Shown: piece by piece, positions 1-7,888 of the stretch
Position numbering within the stretch: position 1 is the first letter of the stretch
Layout: every line of letters starts with the position of its first letter
Origin: Candidatus Aenigmatarchaeota archaeon
GTDB taxonomy: Archaea; Aenigmatarchaeota; Aenigmatarchaeia; GW2011-AR5
Direction: 5' to 3'
Length of the DNA stretch: 64,000 nt
Assembly: GCA_016193585.1 (NCBI GenBank)
Contig: JACPRW010000006.1
Location: 64,293-128,292 of the forward strand
Program-made: the position numbers and the translations under genes
Notes under the pieces: model-generated
Told to the model about the DNA's origin: nothing
Seen by the model: only the letters and a program-made list of their open reading frames with translations
Databases searched by the model: none

Positions 1-2
1 GG

Positions 3-170
3 AGCCCTGAAACTGAGGAAAGCTTCAGAGCATGTTTTCCGGGAGAAGATCCGGCATTAGCCAGGCTTGCGGGTTCGTATTTGCTTGACAACTTTGCCCA
101 GATTGCCGATGCAAACACCACTGTTTCTATTCCCAAAGAAGAGTTGAGAAGATTCGGCTTCAGAGCATGA
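3..170 (+). CDS. C-terminal fragment of a CDS truncated by the window edge; function unknown
   Basis: Open frame from nt 3 to TGA at 168-170 (…LLDNFAQIADANTTVSIPKEELRRFGFRA*). Confidence 0.5.
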   Translation, partial: SPETEESFRACFPGEDPALARLAGSYLLDNFAQIADANTTVSIPKEELRRFGFRA

Positions 171-190
171 ATGCAGCTAAGCACCGCCGG

Positions 191-535
191 CTAGTCCTCT
201 TCAAGGTCAAATGGCCGCGGCGGCGTCCCTTCATCGTATTTCTTGAGCACGTCGATGATTTCGTCAGCGGGCGTTTTCCCCTTGTCGAGAACGAAGGTGA
301 CCGTATAGGTCGCCGCCAGCTTTGCTATCTTGCCGATGGCGAGCTGGGCGCCTGTCGCCTCCTCGAGCTCGGCTTTGAGGTCGTAGAAGCTTGCCTCGTT
401 TTCGTACTCGAACTCCTTGCCTGAAATCGTCACCGTCACCGCGTCAGCGGCGAGCTTGACCAGCTGTGCTTTTGCTTCCGCCTGCTCATTGTAGGCTTTG
501 ACAGCTTTTTCAACGTCCTTCTTTGCAAGCGTCAT
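191..535 (-). CDS. hypothetical small acidic protein
   Basis: ORF 191..604, internal start MTLAKKDVEKAV preferred; upstream part overlaps a hairpin repeat. Confidence 0.6.
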   Translation of the reverse strand: MTLAKKDVEKAVKAYNEQAEAKAQLVKLAADAVTVTISGKEFEYENEASFYDLKAELEEATGAQLAIGKIAKLAATYTVTFVLDKGKTPADEIIDVLKKYDEGTPPRPFDLEED

Positions 536-544
536 GGTAACCTT

Positions 545-1235
545 TCCGCCGCACAGCTTATATAGTGAACCAAGTAAATAATCAGGTATTATATCTTGGT
601 TCACTTACACCCAAAAAGCAAAGCTTTTTGGTGCACCGGAAAACTTTGTTTTCCGCGTGTAGCGGACAACAAAAGTACTATGTCGGTATTCTTTTGTTGG
701 TCCACTATAAAAGGTTTTTCAGTGCCAATCAATGATTGCTTTATAGTGAAACCAGAAAATGAAATCCCCTTTGTGACCACCACACAGATCTGGTGGTTTC
801 TTTGAGGATTTCTTTCGACTTCGTGCAAAGGACTTGTTAAGAAGTCCTTTGGCGACTTAGAAAAGCTCTGCTTTTCTCAAGTCTTCCCATTCATATGGTG
901 GAATCTCAGAGATTCCACCTATGCAGGTGGTGTTTTACTCCACCAAGCATCCGGTACATGAATGTGCTGGTTTTCTGAAGAAGTCAAAATAAACAGCATA
1001 TGTTTTCTGGTTTCACTATAACCACAAGTCAGGCAGCAGATGCAAAGAAAAGCAACGCTTTTCCTGCACTGGAAGACTGCACGTCTTCCTTGTGCAACAA
1101 GGCATTCGGGATCTGCAACTCCGGAAAGCGGAAGCTTTCCGTGGTTGAGATCTCAAAAACCTCCGTTTTTGCAGATGCCATGCCCCGCGGAAACCACCGG
1201 CTGCAGCCGGTGGTGTAAAGGAGCATATCATCCCA
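545..1235. repeat. dense cluster of nested hairpin modules, including an 18-bp inverted repeat (742-759/1003-1020) and a partial copy of the palindromic repeat family (1021-1231)
   Basis: Many perfect short palindromes read directly (CAAAAAGCaaaGCTTTTTG, GGAAAACtttGTTTTCC, AAAGGACTT..AAGTCCTTT, GAAAAGCtctGCTTTTC, GGAAGACtgcacGTCTTCC, ACCACCGGctgcagCCGGTGGT). Confidence 0.85.
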
Positions 1236-1353
1236 GTGCTGAGGACCATGGTACCGTTGAACGCGAACGCATCGAGTAGTAGCAATGACGAAGGTTCCCG
1301 AGGGAGACTAGAGGATGAAGGCATGCGCAGGGTAGCGCACGCTGCGCATGGCA

Positions 1354-1455
1354 AGCCTCGTCCGAGAGTCGAACTCGGGGCCTTCACCTTACCAAGGTTT
1401 GACGGTGCGTTTCCTCGGAAACGCGCTGACGCTCTACCAACTGAGCTAACGAGGC
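1354..1455 (-). tRNA. tRNA-Thr (GGT) with a 29-nt insertion/atypical intron in the 5' anticodon stem
   Basis: GCCTCGT/ACGAGGC acceptor, GCTC/GAGC D-stem, CCGAG-TTCGACT-CTCGG T-arm. Removing 29 nt gives a canonical 73-nt tRNA with anticodon arm TCACC-TTGGTAA-GGTGA. Confidence 0.85.
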
Positions 1456-1514
1456 GCTTTTTGTAGTAATGCTATGAAACAAATAAATAAAAGATAGTTC
1501 CTTCTGCACGCGGA

Positions 1515-1736
1515 TTAGCGCGGCTGGTAGCTGTAGCGCTGCCCTTTCGGCCTTACAGCGCTGATGCTCGTGAGGTAGAGCACTGCCGCGAGTATGAGCA
1601 GCGAAGCACCGAACGCCATGTGCGCGGTGTGGCTTGCGCCAAGCCCCACGCCGGTTGACTCATGCAGGCTGTGCGGCGCAGCGAGGTAGAACACGCCGGC
1701 GAGCGCCGATGCGATTGCAGCATATTGTTTGTTCAT
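1515..1736 (-). CDS. small membrane protein, hypothetical
   Basis: 73-aa ORF with two hydrophobic segments. Confidence 0.55.
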   Translation of the reverse strand: MNKQYAAIASALAGVFYLAAPHSLHESTGVGLGASHTAHMAFGASLLILAAVLYLTSISAVRPKGQRYSYQPR

Positions 1737-1740
1737 GCGA

Positions 1741-1986
1741 TTACCTCCTTGTTGTCTTCTTCCTCCTCAACATCTCATGGAATGTGGCAACGAACGCGAT
1801 GATCATCCAGAGGAATAGCAGGACTGTCATGAACTGGAAGCTGAACTGGAGCCGCGCGCCCGCATACTGCGGGTTTTTTGCAGGGTCGAGCGTGTCAACG
1901 ACCCAGTATACTGCTGCAAGCGTCACGAGAACAAACGCGCTGACGAACAGCAGGTGCACCGGCAGCTTGCCGTACTGGCGCTTCAT
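1741..1986 (-). CDS. small membrane protein, hypothetical
   Basis: MKRQYGKLPVHLLFVSAFVLVTLAAVYWVVD…RRKKTTRR, two TM segments; start chosen inside ORF 1741..2277. Confidence 0.5.
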   Translation of the reverse strand: MKRQYGKLPVHLLFVSAFVLVTLAAVYWVVDTLDPAKNPQYAGARLQFSFQFMTVLLFLWMIIAFVATFHEMLRRKKTTRR

Positions 1987-2105
1987 CTGGTATTGTTCTA
2001 CTTCCTGCTTAAAAAAGCTTGTTTGAGAACGTGATTCCTTCCAATAAACGTATGATGCCAAAGCCAGAAAATGAATCATCTCCGAAATTCTCCCCCCCCC
2101 CCCCA

Positions 2106-2280
2106 TCCAGTGGTCGATGAATTTCTTCGCGCTCTTCATTGCCCTGAATCCCGGGAAGCTGCGCTTGCAGCGCCAGAAATTCTCGATGATGTTATTGCCG
2201 TGCCTGAACGAGATGACTTTTTCATGCTGCACGTCGTAGCCAAAAACGCTGTGGATTGCAAAACCGTACGCAGGCATCTG
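2106..2280 (-). pseudogene. C-terminal remnant of a DDE transposase
   Basis: Peptide …VISFRHGNNIIENFWRCKRSFPGFRAMKSAKKFIDHWM resembles the C-terminus of IS6-like DDE transposases; rest of gene absent; abuts a 13-nt poly-C tract. Confidence 0.6.
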
Positions 2281-2282
2281 GT

Positions 2283-3557
2283 CTATTCCTGACCGGTGCC
2301 GAATGCCGTCAGGTCTTTCTGCTGAGTTTCAATCTGCCGTATCCTCACGTTCATGGGAATCGCGTCAATCCACATGCGCTCCGCCATCTCCCGCATCATC
2401 TTGACGACATCCTTCATCGAGGTGATGATTGCCATGTCCTCAGGCTCGCTGAGGGCAACCGAATCGTTCTTTATCTCGCGCAGCGCGACGAACGAGTCGT
2501 CGAATATGTTGACAACGGCGTATATTTTGTCCATATGCCTGACTTCCACGTTGGCGAGGTCGGCAAGCACGCGCATGTTGTCGCTGGTTATGGGTGCCAT
2601 GAGCCTGATGCGCACCCCCCGCGCTGCGGCGGCGTCCATGTACTTCTTCCCCAGTTTGTACAGCCTGATAAGCCCGTTCGATGTTGTGCAGACGACAATG
2701 TCCTTCTGCGCGCCCGCATAGAGCCGCGGCAGGAGATGGTAGAATTCCTGCCTGCCGCGGATATAGCTCATCTCTTCTATCGGCTTTCCTGTCTCTATTT
2801 CGACCATTTTTTCCTTCGCGGCAGGTGCCGCGTTCCAGTGCTCCTCGAAAAACGTCTGAAGCAGCGCTATGAACTGCTGGTCCCTGCTGTGCAGCGCGAT
2901 AGGAGGGTCTGACCTGAACACCAGCATCTCCTTGTCGTCGATGATGGCGAGCTTCATCTGGAACTGCGTTTCGTAATGGCGAACGTCGGCGAATTTCATC
3001 CACTTGCCAACGATTTCCCTGTTGCCGACGCTTACCGGCCCCAGTACATGCATGGCGCCGCCTGATGCATGCGTCCTTCTGGCCGCATGCATCAGGCGGC
3101 GCATGTCCGAAGAATTAATGAGCAGGGATACATGCTTCTCAGCCATGCCGAGCATGTCCTCAAGCTTCTTGAAAATCATCGCCTTGCTCCGGACGATGGC
3201 GAAATAGCCGGTACCTTCCTCCCGAGGCTGCGGCTCCACCAGCGCTTTAAGGTACGCCTCGATTGCTCCTTTGGTCTCGTGGATGGCCTGAATCTTGTTC
3301 TGCCACTGGCGCACGGAGAACTGCGCAGCTTCGTTGAACGGGACAGCATTGAAGCGCTTGATTTTTTCGGGAATGATTTCGACGAATCCCTTCTCGTGCA
3401 GCCGCTCCATGAGCTCGTACATCTTGCTCCTCGGTATATGGGCTGCCTTGGCGACGTCGGATGCCCGCGCCTTCTTCGTCTGCAGCAGCACGATATACGC
3501 GCGTGCTTCGTTCTCGGTCAGTCCTACCGCCTTCAGCGCCGGGAACAGAATTTTCAT
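2283..3557 (-). CDS. TrmB-family transcriptional regulator
   Basis: N-terminal wHTH LKAVGLTENEARAYIVLLQTKKARASDVAKAAHIPRSKMYELMERLHEKGFVEII, followed by TrmB-like C-terminal region. Confidence 0.85.
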   Translation of the reverse strand: MKILFPALKAVGLTENEARAYIVLLQTKKARASDVAKAAHIPRSKMYELMERLHEKGFVEIIPEKIKRFNAVPFNEAAQFSVRQWQNKIQAIHETKGAIEAYLKALVEPQPREEGTGYFAIVRSKAMIFKKLEDMLGMAEKHVSLLINSSDMRRLMHAARRTHASGGAMHVLGPVSVGNREIVGKWMKFADVRHYETQFQMKLAIIDDKEMLVFRSDPPIALHSRDQQFIALLQTFFEEHWNAAPAAKEKMVEIETGKPIEEMSYIRGRQEFYHLLPRLYAGAQKDIVVCTTSNGLIRLYKLGKKYMDAAAARGVRIRLMAPITSDNMRVLADLANVEVRHMDKIYAVVNIFDDSFVALREIKNDSVALSEPEDMAIITSMKDVVKMMREMAERMWIDAIPMNVRIRQIETQQKDLTAFGTGQE

Positions 3558-3576
3558 GGGGCCACCTGTGCATGCC

Positions 3577-3733
3577 ATGCTCCTTTACACCACCGGCTGC
3601 AGCCGGTGGTTTCCGCGGGGCATGGCATCTGCTGCCTGACTTGAGGTTAATCGAGGATTAACCTAAGTCGCCAAAAGACTTCACAGAAGTCTTTTGTACG
3701 AAGGCAGAATTTTCAAGGCATTCGAGATCACAA
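3577..3733 (+). repeat. palindromic repeat family copy A
   Basis: ATGCTCCTTTACACCACCGGCTGCAGCCGGTGGTTTCCGCGG…AAAAGACTTcacagAAGTCTTTT…TTTTCAAGGCATTCGAGAT. Confidence 0.85.
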
Positions 3734-3910
3734 AATACATGCAATTTTGTCTGTCCTTCGGTAACAGAGTATACCATAACAGTAGTATACAATGCAGAAT
3801 TTATTAGTAAATGTAGGTGGGAAACTAATGGGATTTTATACTACGAAATTCGTTCAATTGTTACCAGTCCGTGTTACAGACACTCTTTTTTACGCTCCTG
3901 TTGACAAAGA

Positions 3911-4174
3911 ATGAAGCAGTACAAGTACGTGCGTCGTGCGGGTGTGGTTTGCATGAAACTGATGAAAGTGGACACTATACCATTGGTTGATTTCTGCCCT
4001 TCGTGCGGCTCTGCACAATTCACGCGCGAACATGCTGCTGCGTACTGTGTCGCGTGCTCACTGGTCATACTCAAGACCGTGTCACCGGATGATGACGTGG
4101 ATGACCGGCGAGTACGGCGCAGAAACCATATGTTCAAACGACTGCAGGGAATCAACGCACGGCATATAATTTAG
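3911..4174 (+). CDS. small zinc-ribbon protein
   Basis: CPSCG…CVAC motif. Confidence 0.6.
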   Translation: MKQYKYVRRAGVVCMKLMKVDTIPLVDFCPSCGSAQFTREHAAAYCVACSLVILKTVSPDDDVDDRRVRRRNHMFKRLQGINARHII

Positions 4175-4237
4175 GCAAAGGCTGTGCGTCCAGCGACCTC
4201 GCTTTTATGCAGGCTGCAAGGCGCACAGCCGCCGAGA

Positions 4238-4281
4238 ATGATATGCCCCTCTATAAGCAGTTTTCAAGGCATTCAAGATAA
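4238..4281 (+). repeat. palindromic repeat family copy D (ends only, interior deleted)
   Basis: ATGATATGCCCCTCTATAAGCAGTTTTCAAGGCATTCAAGATAA joins the two ends of the full-length repeat. Confidence 0.7.
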
Positions 4282-4305
4282 CGAGGAACACGATGTCGTG
4301 AGGTG

Positions 4306-4443
4306 ATGGCAATGGCAGGACTGCGGTATGTGATTCCCGCCATCGCGCGATGCAGTGCATGCGGTTCCAGGGAATTCGCGACCGATGAAGGGCTGCGCTA
4401 CTGCAAAGCATGCGGAACGGTGCTTGAAGAAGTCTATGGCTGA
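4306..4443 (+). CDS. very small zinc-ribbon protein (45 aa)
   Basis: MAMAGLRYVIPAIARCSACGSREFATDEGLRYCKACGTVLEEVYG*, two CxxC. Confidence 0.55.
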   Translation: MAMAGLRYVIPAIARCSACGSREFATDEGLRYCKACGTVLEEVYG

Positions 4444-4448
4444 TATCC

Positions 4449-4592
4449 ATGAACCCTCTATGCTGCGGCAGGCAAATGCGGATGAATATGGAACTCGGAC
4501 GATTTGTTGAATTCCAATGCGACCGGTGTGGCGATGTTGCATACGCCAAACAGAGCGACGAACAGTACACCGCACACGTGCTCTCATGGTAA
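4449..4592 (+). CDS. very small zinc-binding protein (47 aa)
   Basis: MNPLCCGRQMRMNMELGRFVEFQCDRCGDVAYAKQSDEQYTAHVLSW*. Confidence 0.5.
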   Translation: MNPLCCGRQMRMNMELGRFVEFQCDRCGDVAYAKQSDEQYTAHVLSW

Positions 4593-4629
4593 GATGACGA
4601 ATTGCCCATACCAGAACTAGTTGTGCTGT

Positions 4630-5337
4630 TCATGGCTGGCGTAGTGCGAAATACACCCGCCGGTTGCTTTTGCCCTTATTTTCCATTCTGAGCAGTTCAA
4701 TGCGACCTACTTCGTCCGTATTGCTCACGTGCGTGCCGGCGTCTGCCTGGGTATCGACAGAGCCTATCTCCACTATGTGCAGCTCGCTCACGTTCGGAGG
4801 CAGCGCGGCCGCGAGCTTTACGACGCCGGGGATATGCAGTGCCTCTTCTCTTCTGAGGAAATAGGTTTTCACGGGTATGCGGCTCGCCAGCGCCTTGTTC
4901 GCCTTTTCAACGTATGACGCTATCGTTTCCCGGTCGAGCACATCCAGCGAAAAGTCGATGCGCGACTGGTCAATGCCGAGCTGGTTGCCGGTGATGAGCG
5001 CCCCTGCTTCCTTGTGGATGATGGCGCTCAGCACGTGCGCTGCCGTGTGCATGCGGCTCAGCGCATGCCGCCGCTGCCAGTCGATGACGCCGTGCACACG
5101 GTCGCCTGCGTGCAGCCCGGCAGCGTCAAGCTCGTGCACGATGGAACCGCCGGTTTTGGTGACGTTCGTGACCGTGTAGGTAACGCCATCAGCCACGAGT
5201 ACGCCCGTGTCGTTCGGTTGCCCGCCGCTGCTGGGGTAGAACGCAGTATTGTCCAGAATGACGTGCAGGCCGTTGACTGATACGACTGTGGCATCAAATT
5301 CGCGCAGGCCGTGGTCCTGCAGATAGAGGGGGCGCAT
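4630..5337 (-). CDS. alanyl-tRNA editing protein, AlaX-like
   Basis: FYPSSGGQPNDTG… HTAAHVLSAIIHKE…, C-terminal VDTQADAGTHVSNTDEVG: AlaX/ThrRS second-domain motifs. Confidence 0.85.
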   Translation of the reverse strand: MRPLYLQDHGLREFDATVVSVNGLHVILDNTAFYPSSGGQPNDTGVLVADGVTYTVTNVTKTGGSIVHELDAAGLHAGDRVHGVIDWQRRHALSRMHTAAHVLSAIIHKEAGALITGNQLGIDQSRIDFSLDVLDRETIASYVEKANKALASRIPVKTYFLRREEALHIPGVVKLAAALPPNVSELHIVEIGSVDTQADAGTHVSNTDEVGRIELLRMENKGKSNRRVYFALRQP

Positions 5338-5390
5338 TGCTAGCAATTGCCGGAGCAATTACTTAAGTTTGTCCCCGAAGCCTCGGCGAT

Positions 5391-5606
5391 TCAGCTGTAC
5401 TTCCGGTAGATGTACAGCACCGCCGCGATGCCGGCCAGCGAGAGTGCAATGAGGGGCACGATGCCGCTCTTCCCCGCAGCGTCGGATGGAGGCACGGTCG
5501 TGGCTGTCGTGCTTGTCGCTGTTTCCCGGGGGACGAGCGTTATCTCCCCGGCGATTTCCGCCTGCACGAATGCCAGAAACAGTAGAGCTGCGTACCAGCG
5601 CATCAT
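5391..5606 (-). CDS. small secreted/membrane-anchored protein
   Basis: signal peptide, TTT-rich spacer, C-terminal TM plus basic tail. Confidence 0.5.
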   Translation of the reverse strand: MMRWYAALLFLAFVQAEIAGEITLVPRETATSTTATTVPPSDAAGKSGIVPLIALSLAGIAAVLYIYRKYS

Positions 5607-5642
5607 AATCCTTATCTATTCCGCCAACCATTAAATATACTG

Positions 5643-6590
5643 ATGCTCGCGTCTATTTTCTATGCCGACAAGGGGAAGGTGAAAGCCGGGAAGCCCGACC
5701 AGTTCGGCACGCTCAAGAAGAAGCAGCTCTGGATCGACATACAGGACCCGACCAAGGCTGACATGGATTTCCTCAGAAAACACTTCCGCTTCCACAAGCT
5801 TGCGCTCGAAGACTGCATCCACGCCATCCAGCGGTCGAAAATCGACGACTACAAGAGCTTCTACTTCATGGCGATGCACGCGATTGCATACAGGAACGGC
5901 AAGCTCGCCGTTCAGGAGATTGATTTTTTCCTCGGGGAAACGTACGTCATTACCGTGCACCAAGGAAACGTCGCCTGCGTCGATGCGGTCAGGGAGCGGC
6001 TTGGCCATAACGGAATTCTCCAGCGCGGCGCTGATTTCACCCTCTACGTCATGCTCGACATCATGGTCGACAACCTCTTCCCTGTCACCGACGTGATTAA
6101 CGAACGACTCGACAGCATCGAGAACGAGATTTTCAAAACCCCGAAAAAGGATGTGGTGAGCAGGCTCTTCCACCTCCGCAGGGACATCCTCACGCTCAGA
6201 AGATACATAGGTCCTGAGCGGGAGGTCCTCAACGCCCTGACGCGGGGGGACGCGAAGTTCGTGGATGCAGGCACCATCCCCTACCTGCGGGATATTTACG
6301 ACCACCTCTACCGCATCGCCGAAAGCATCGACATCTCGCGCGACATCATCATTTCCTCGTTCGAGGCGTACCTGTCGACCATATCCAACCGCCTCAACGA
6401 GACCATGAAGACGCTCACCATCATCGCCACCATCATACTGCCGATGAGCCTCGTGGCGAGCATCTACGGCATGAACTTCAGGTTCATGCCCGAGCTGACC
6501 TGGGAATACGGCTATCCGTTTGCTTTAGGCGTTATGCTGCTCATCGCGGCCGTGATGCTGCTCTACTTCAGAAGGAAGGGGTGGCTGTGA
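5643..6590 (+). CDS. corA: CorA-like Mg2+/Co2+ transporter
   Basis: GMN motif (YGMNFRFMPEL) and two C-terminal TM helices. Confidence 0.9.
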   Translation: MLASIFYADKGKVKAGKPDQFGTLKKKQLWIDIQDPTKADMDFLRKHFRFHKLALEDCIHAIQRSKIDDYKSFYFMAMHAIAYRNGKLAVQEIDFFLGETYVITVHQGNVACVDAVRERLGHNGILQRGADFTLYVMLDIMVDNLFPVTDVINERLDSIENEIFKTPKKDVVSRLFHLRRDILTLRRYIGPEREVLNALTRGDAKFVDAGTIPYLRDIYDHLYRIAESIDISRDIIISSFEAYLSTISNRLNETMKTLTIIATIILPMSLVASIYGMNFRFMPELTWEYGYPFALGVMLLIAAVMLLYFRRKGWL

Positions 6591-6595
6591 CGTAT

Positions 6596-6658
6596 GCGAT
6601 TAGCAGAAGTTCGCCCAGGCTATTTGGGGAATTTCGAAGGAATTTTCCTGCTAATCGC
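6596..6658 (+). terminator. 11-bp perfect inverted repeat just after corA (possible 3' structure)
   Basis: GCGATTAGCAG (6596-6606)/CTGCTAATCGC (6648-6658), loop 41 nt. Confidence 0.4.
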
Positions 6659-6711
6659 TGTTAAGCGTCCTGACGAAGTGAGGGCATGCAAGGCACGGGA
6701 AGATTTATTAT

Positions 6712-6828
6712 ATGATATGCTCCTCTATACCACCGGCTGATTCACGGAGAGCGGAGCTCTCCTGAATTCCTTGCAGAACCAAGTTCTGCGAGGTTTCAGA
6801 GAACTTTGTTCCCTGCAAATCTCAAGGG
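6712..6828 (+). repeat. palindromic repeat family copy C (degenerate)
   Basis: ATGATATGCTCCTCTATACCACCGGCTG then hairpins GGAGAGCggaGCTCTCC, GCAGAACcaaGTTCTGC. Confidence 0.7.
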
Positions 6829-6838
6829 GCTTACAGAT

Positions 6839-7621
6839 ATGTCAAAGAAAGATGAACTAATTCGGCAATGGAAAAGTGATGAGAATGCACCATTTCAGGG
6901 ATGGAATTTTTCGTATTTGAAAGGACGGTATAAGGAAGGAGAGCCGAATTGGAACTATAAATCAATTGCAAAGAGATTGATTAAAAAATCAGATTCTGTT
7001 TTGGATATGGCAACTGGAGGAGGGGAAGCTTTTTCAGAAATTCTAACTGCATTCAAACGTAAAAAAGCCGTTGCAATTGAAGGTTATAAACCAAATGCTT
7101 CAGTTGCAAGAAAAAATCTAAGAAAACAGGGAGTAAAAGTCATTTACGCAAATGAAACTAAAAAACTTCCATTTAAAGATGAAGAATTTGACTTAGTTTT
7201 AAACAGGCACGGAGGATTTAATGCAAATGAATTAGCAAGAATTATTTCTTCTGGGGGTTTGTTTTTTACACAACAAGTGGATGGAAGAAATTTGAAAGAT
7301 TTGATGAAGGAATTTGAAACAGTTCCAAAATGGGAATCCAATACCCTATCAAATGTATCGAAGCAGTTAAAACACGTTGAGTTTGAGATTGTTAAAGCAG
7401 AAGAATGGGAAGGAAAAACTATTTTCAAAGACGTTGGAGCATTGATTTATTTTCTCAGGGCCATTCCTTGGATAGTTGATGATTTTAGTTTCAAAAAACA
7501 CCGAACCACCTTAGAAAGATTCCAAAAAAGAATTGAAAGTAAAGGCAAACTTGAGTTCACAGCAAGAAGATTTCTTATTTTAGCAAAGAAAAAGTATGGG
7601 GTGAGTTCTCGGGGGCTATGA
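6839..7621 (+). CDS. class I SAM-dependent methyltransferase
   Basis: DSVLDMATGGGEAFSEIL motif I and FDLVLNRHGGF; AT-rich relative to neighbours. Confidence 0.75.
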   Translation: MSKKDELIRQWKSDENAPFQGWNFSYLKGRYKEGEPNWNYKSIAKRLIKKSDSVLDMATGGGEAFSEILTAFKRKKAVAIEGYKPNASVARKNLRKQGVKVIYANETKKLPFKDEEFDLVLNRHGGFNANELARIISSGGLFFTQQVDGRNLKDLMKEFETVPKWESNTLSNVSKQLKHVEFEIVKAEEWEGKTIFKDVGALIYFLRAIPWIVDDFSFKKHRTTLERFQKRIESKGKLEFTARRFLILAKKKYGVSSRGL

Positions 7622-7696
7622 AGTGCCTTCCACTATTTTTGTATTTTAGTGCTGTCGAGCAATTGCGCCTAACGTCCCCACCGCACTGTCAAACCA

Positions 7697-7876
7697 CTAC
7701 TTCAGCGACTCGTCTATTTCCTTGAGCGTCGCAGAGATGTCCTCGACGTTCCTGCTGACGTTGGACACTGCCTGCTGCGCATCATCCTGGTTCTTGATGG
7801 TCGTCTGCTCGCCGGTGGTGCATCCCGATACGAACAGCAAGCCGACCAGCAATAGCGCGATAACGAATAGTTTCAT
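7697..7876 (-). CDS. small lipoprotein
   Basis: MKLFVIALLLVGLLFVSGCTTGEQTTIKNQDDAQQAVSNVSRNVEDISATLKEIDESLK*, lipobox VSGC. Confidence 0.6.
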   Translation of the reverse strand: MKLFVIALLLVGLLFVSGCTTGEQTTIKNQDDAQQAVSNVSRNVEDISATLKEIDESLK

Positions 7877-7888
7877 GCTCGTTCCCTC

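Noticed and set aside
600-830. ORFs 596..805(+) and 601..828(-)
   Set aside because: Fully inside hairpin modules; no coding signature.
1383-1425. Canonical archaeal tRNA intron at 37/38
   Set aside because: The anticodon loop TTGGTAA is continuous; the extra sequence is in the 5' anticodon stem instead.
1016-1466. ORFs 1016..1387, 1029..1226, 1040..1279, 1236..1466
   Set aside because: They lie across the palindromic repeat and the tRNA gene; translations are low-complexity by-products of hairpins.
2106-2280. Assigning the transposase remnant to the same element as the SWIM transposase
   Set aside because: C-terminal sequences are not alike (NIIENFWRCKRSFPGF vs NIETTFSMIKAKFG).
6596-6658. 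Calling the post-corA inverted repeat a member of the core-type hairpin family
   Set aside because: 11-bp arms are perfect but the 41-nt loop lacks the ATNTCNGGTATT core; kept only as a possible terminator.
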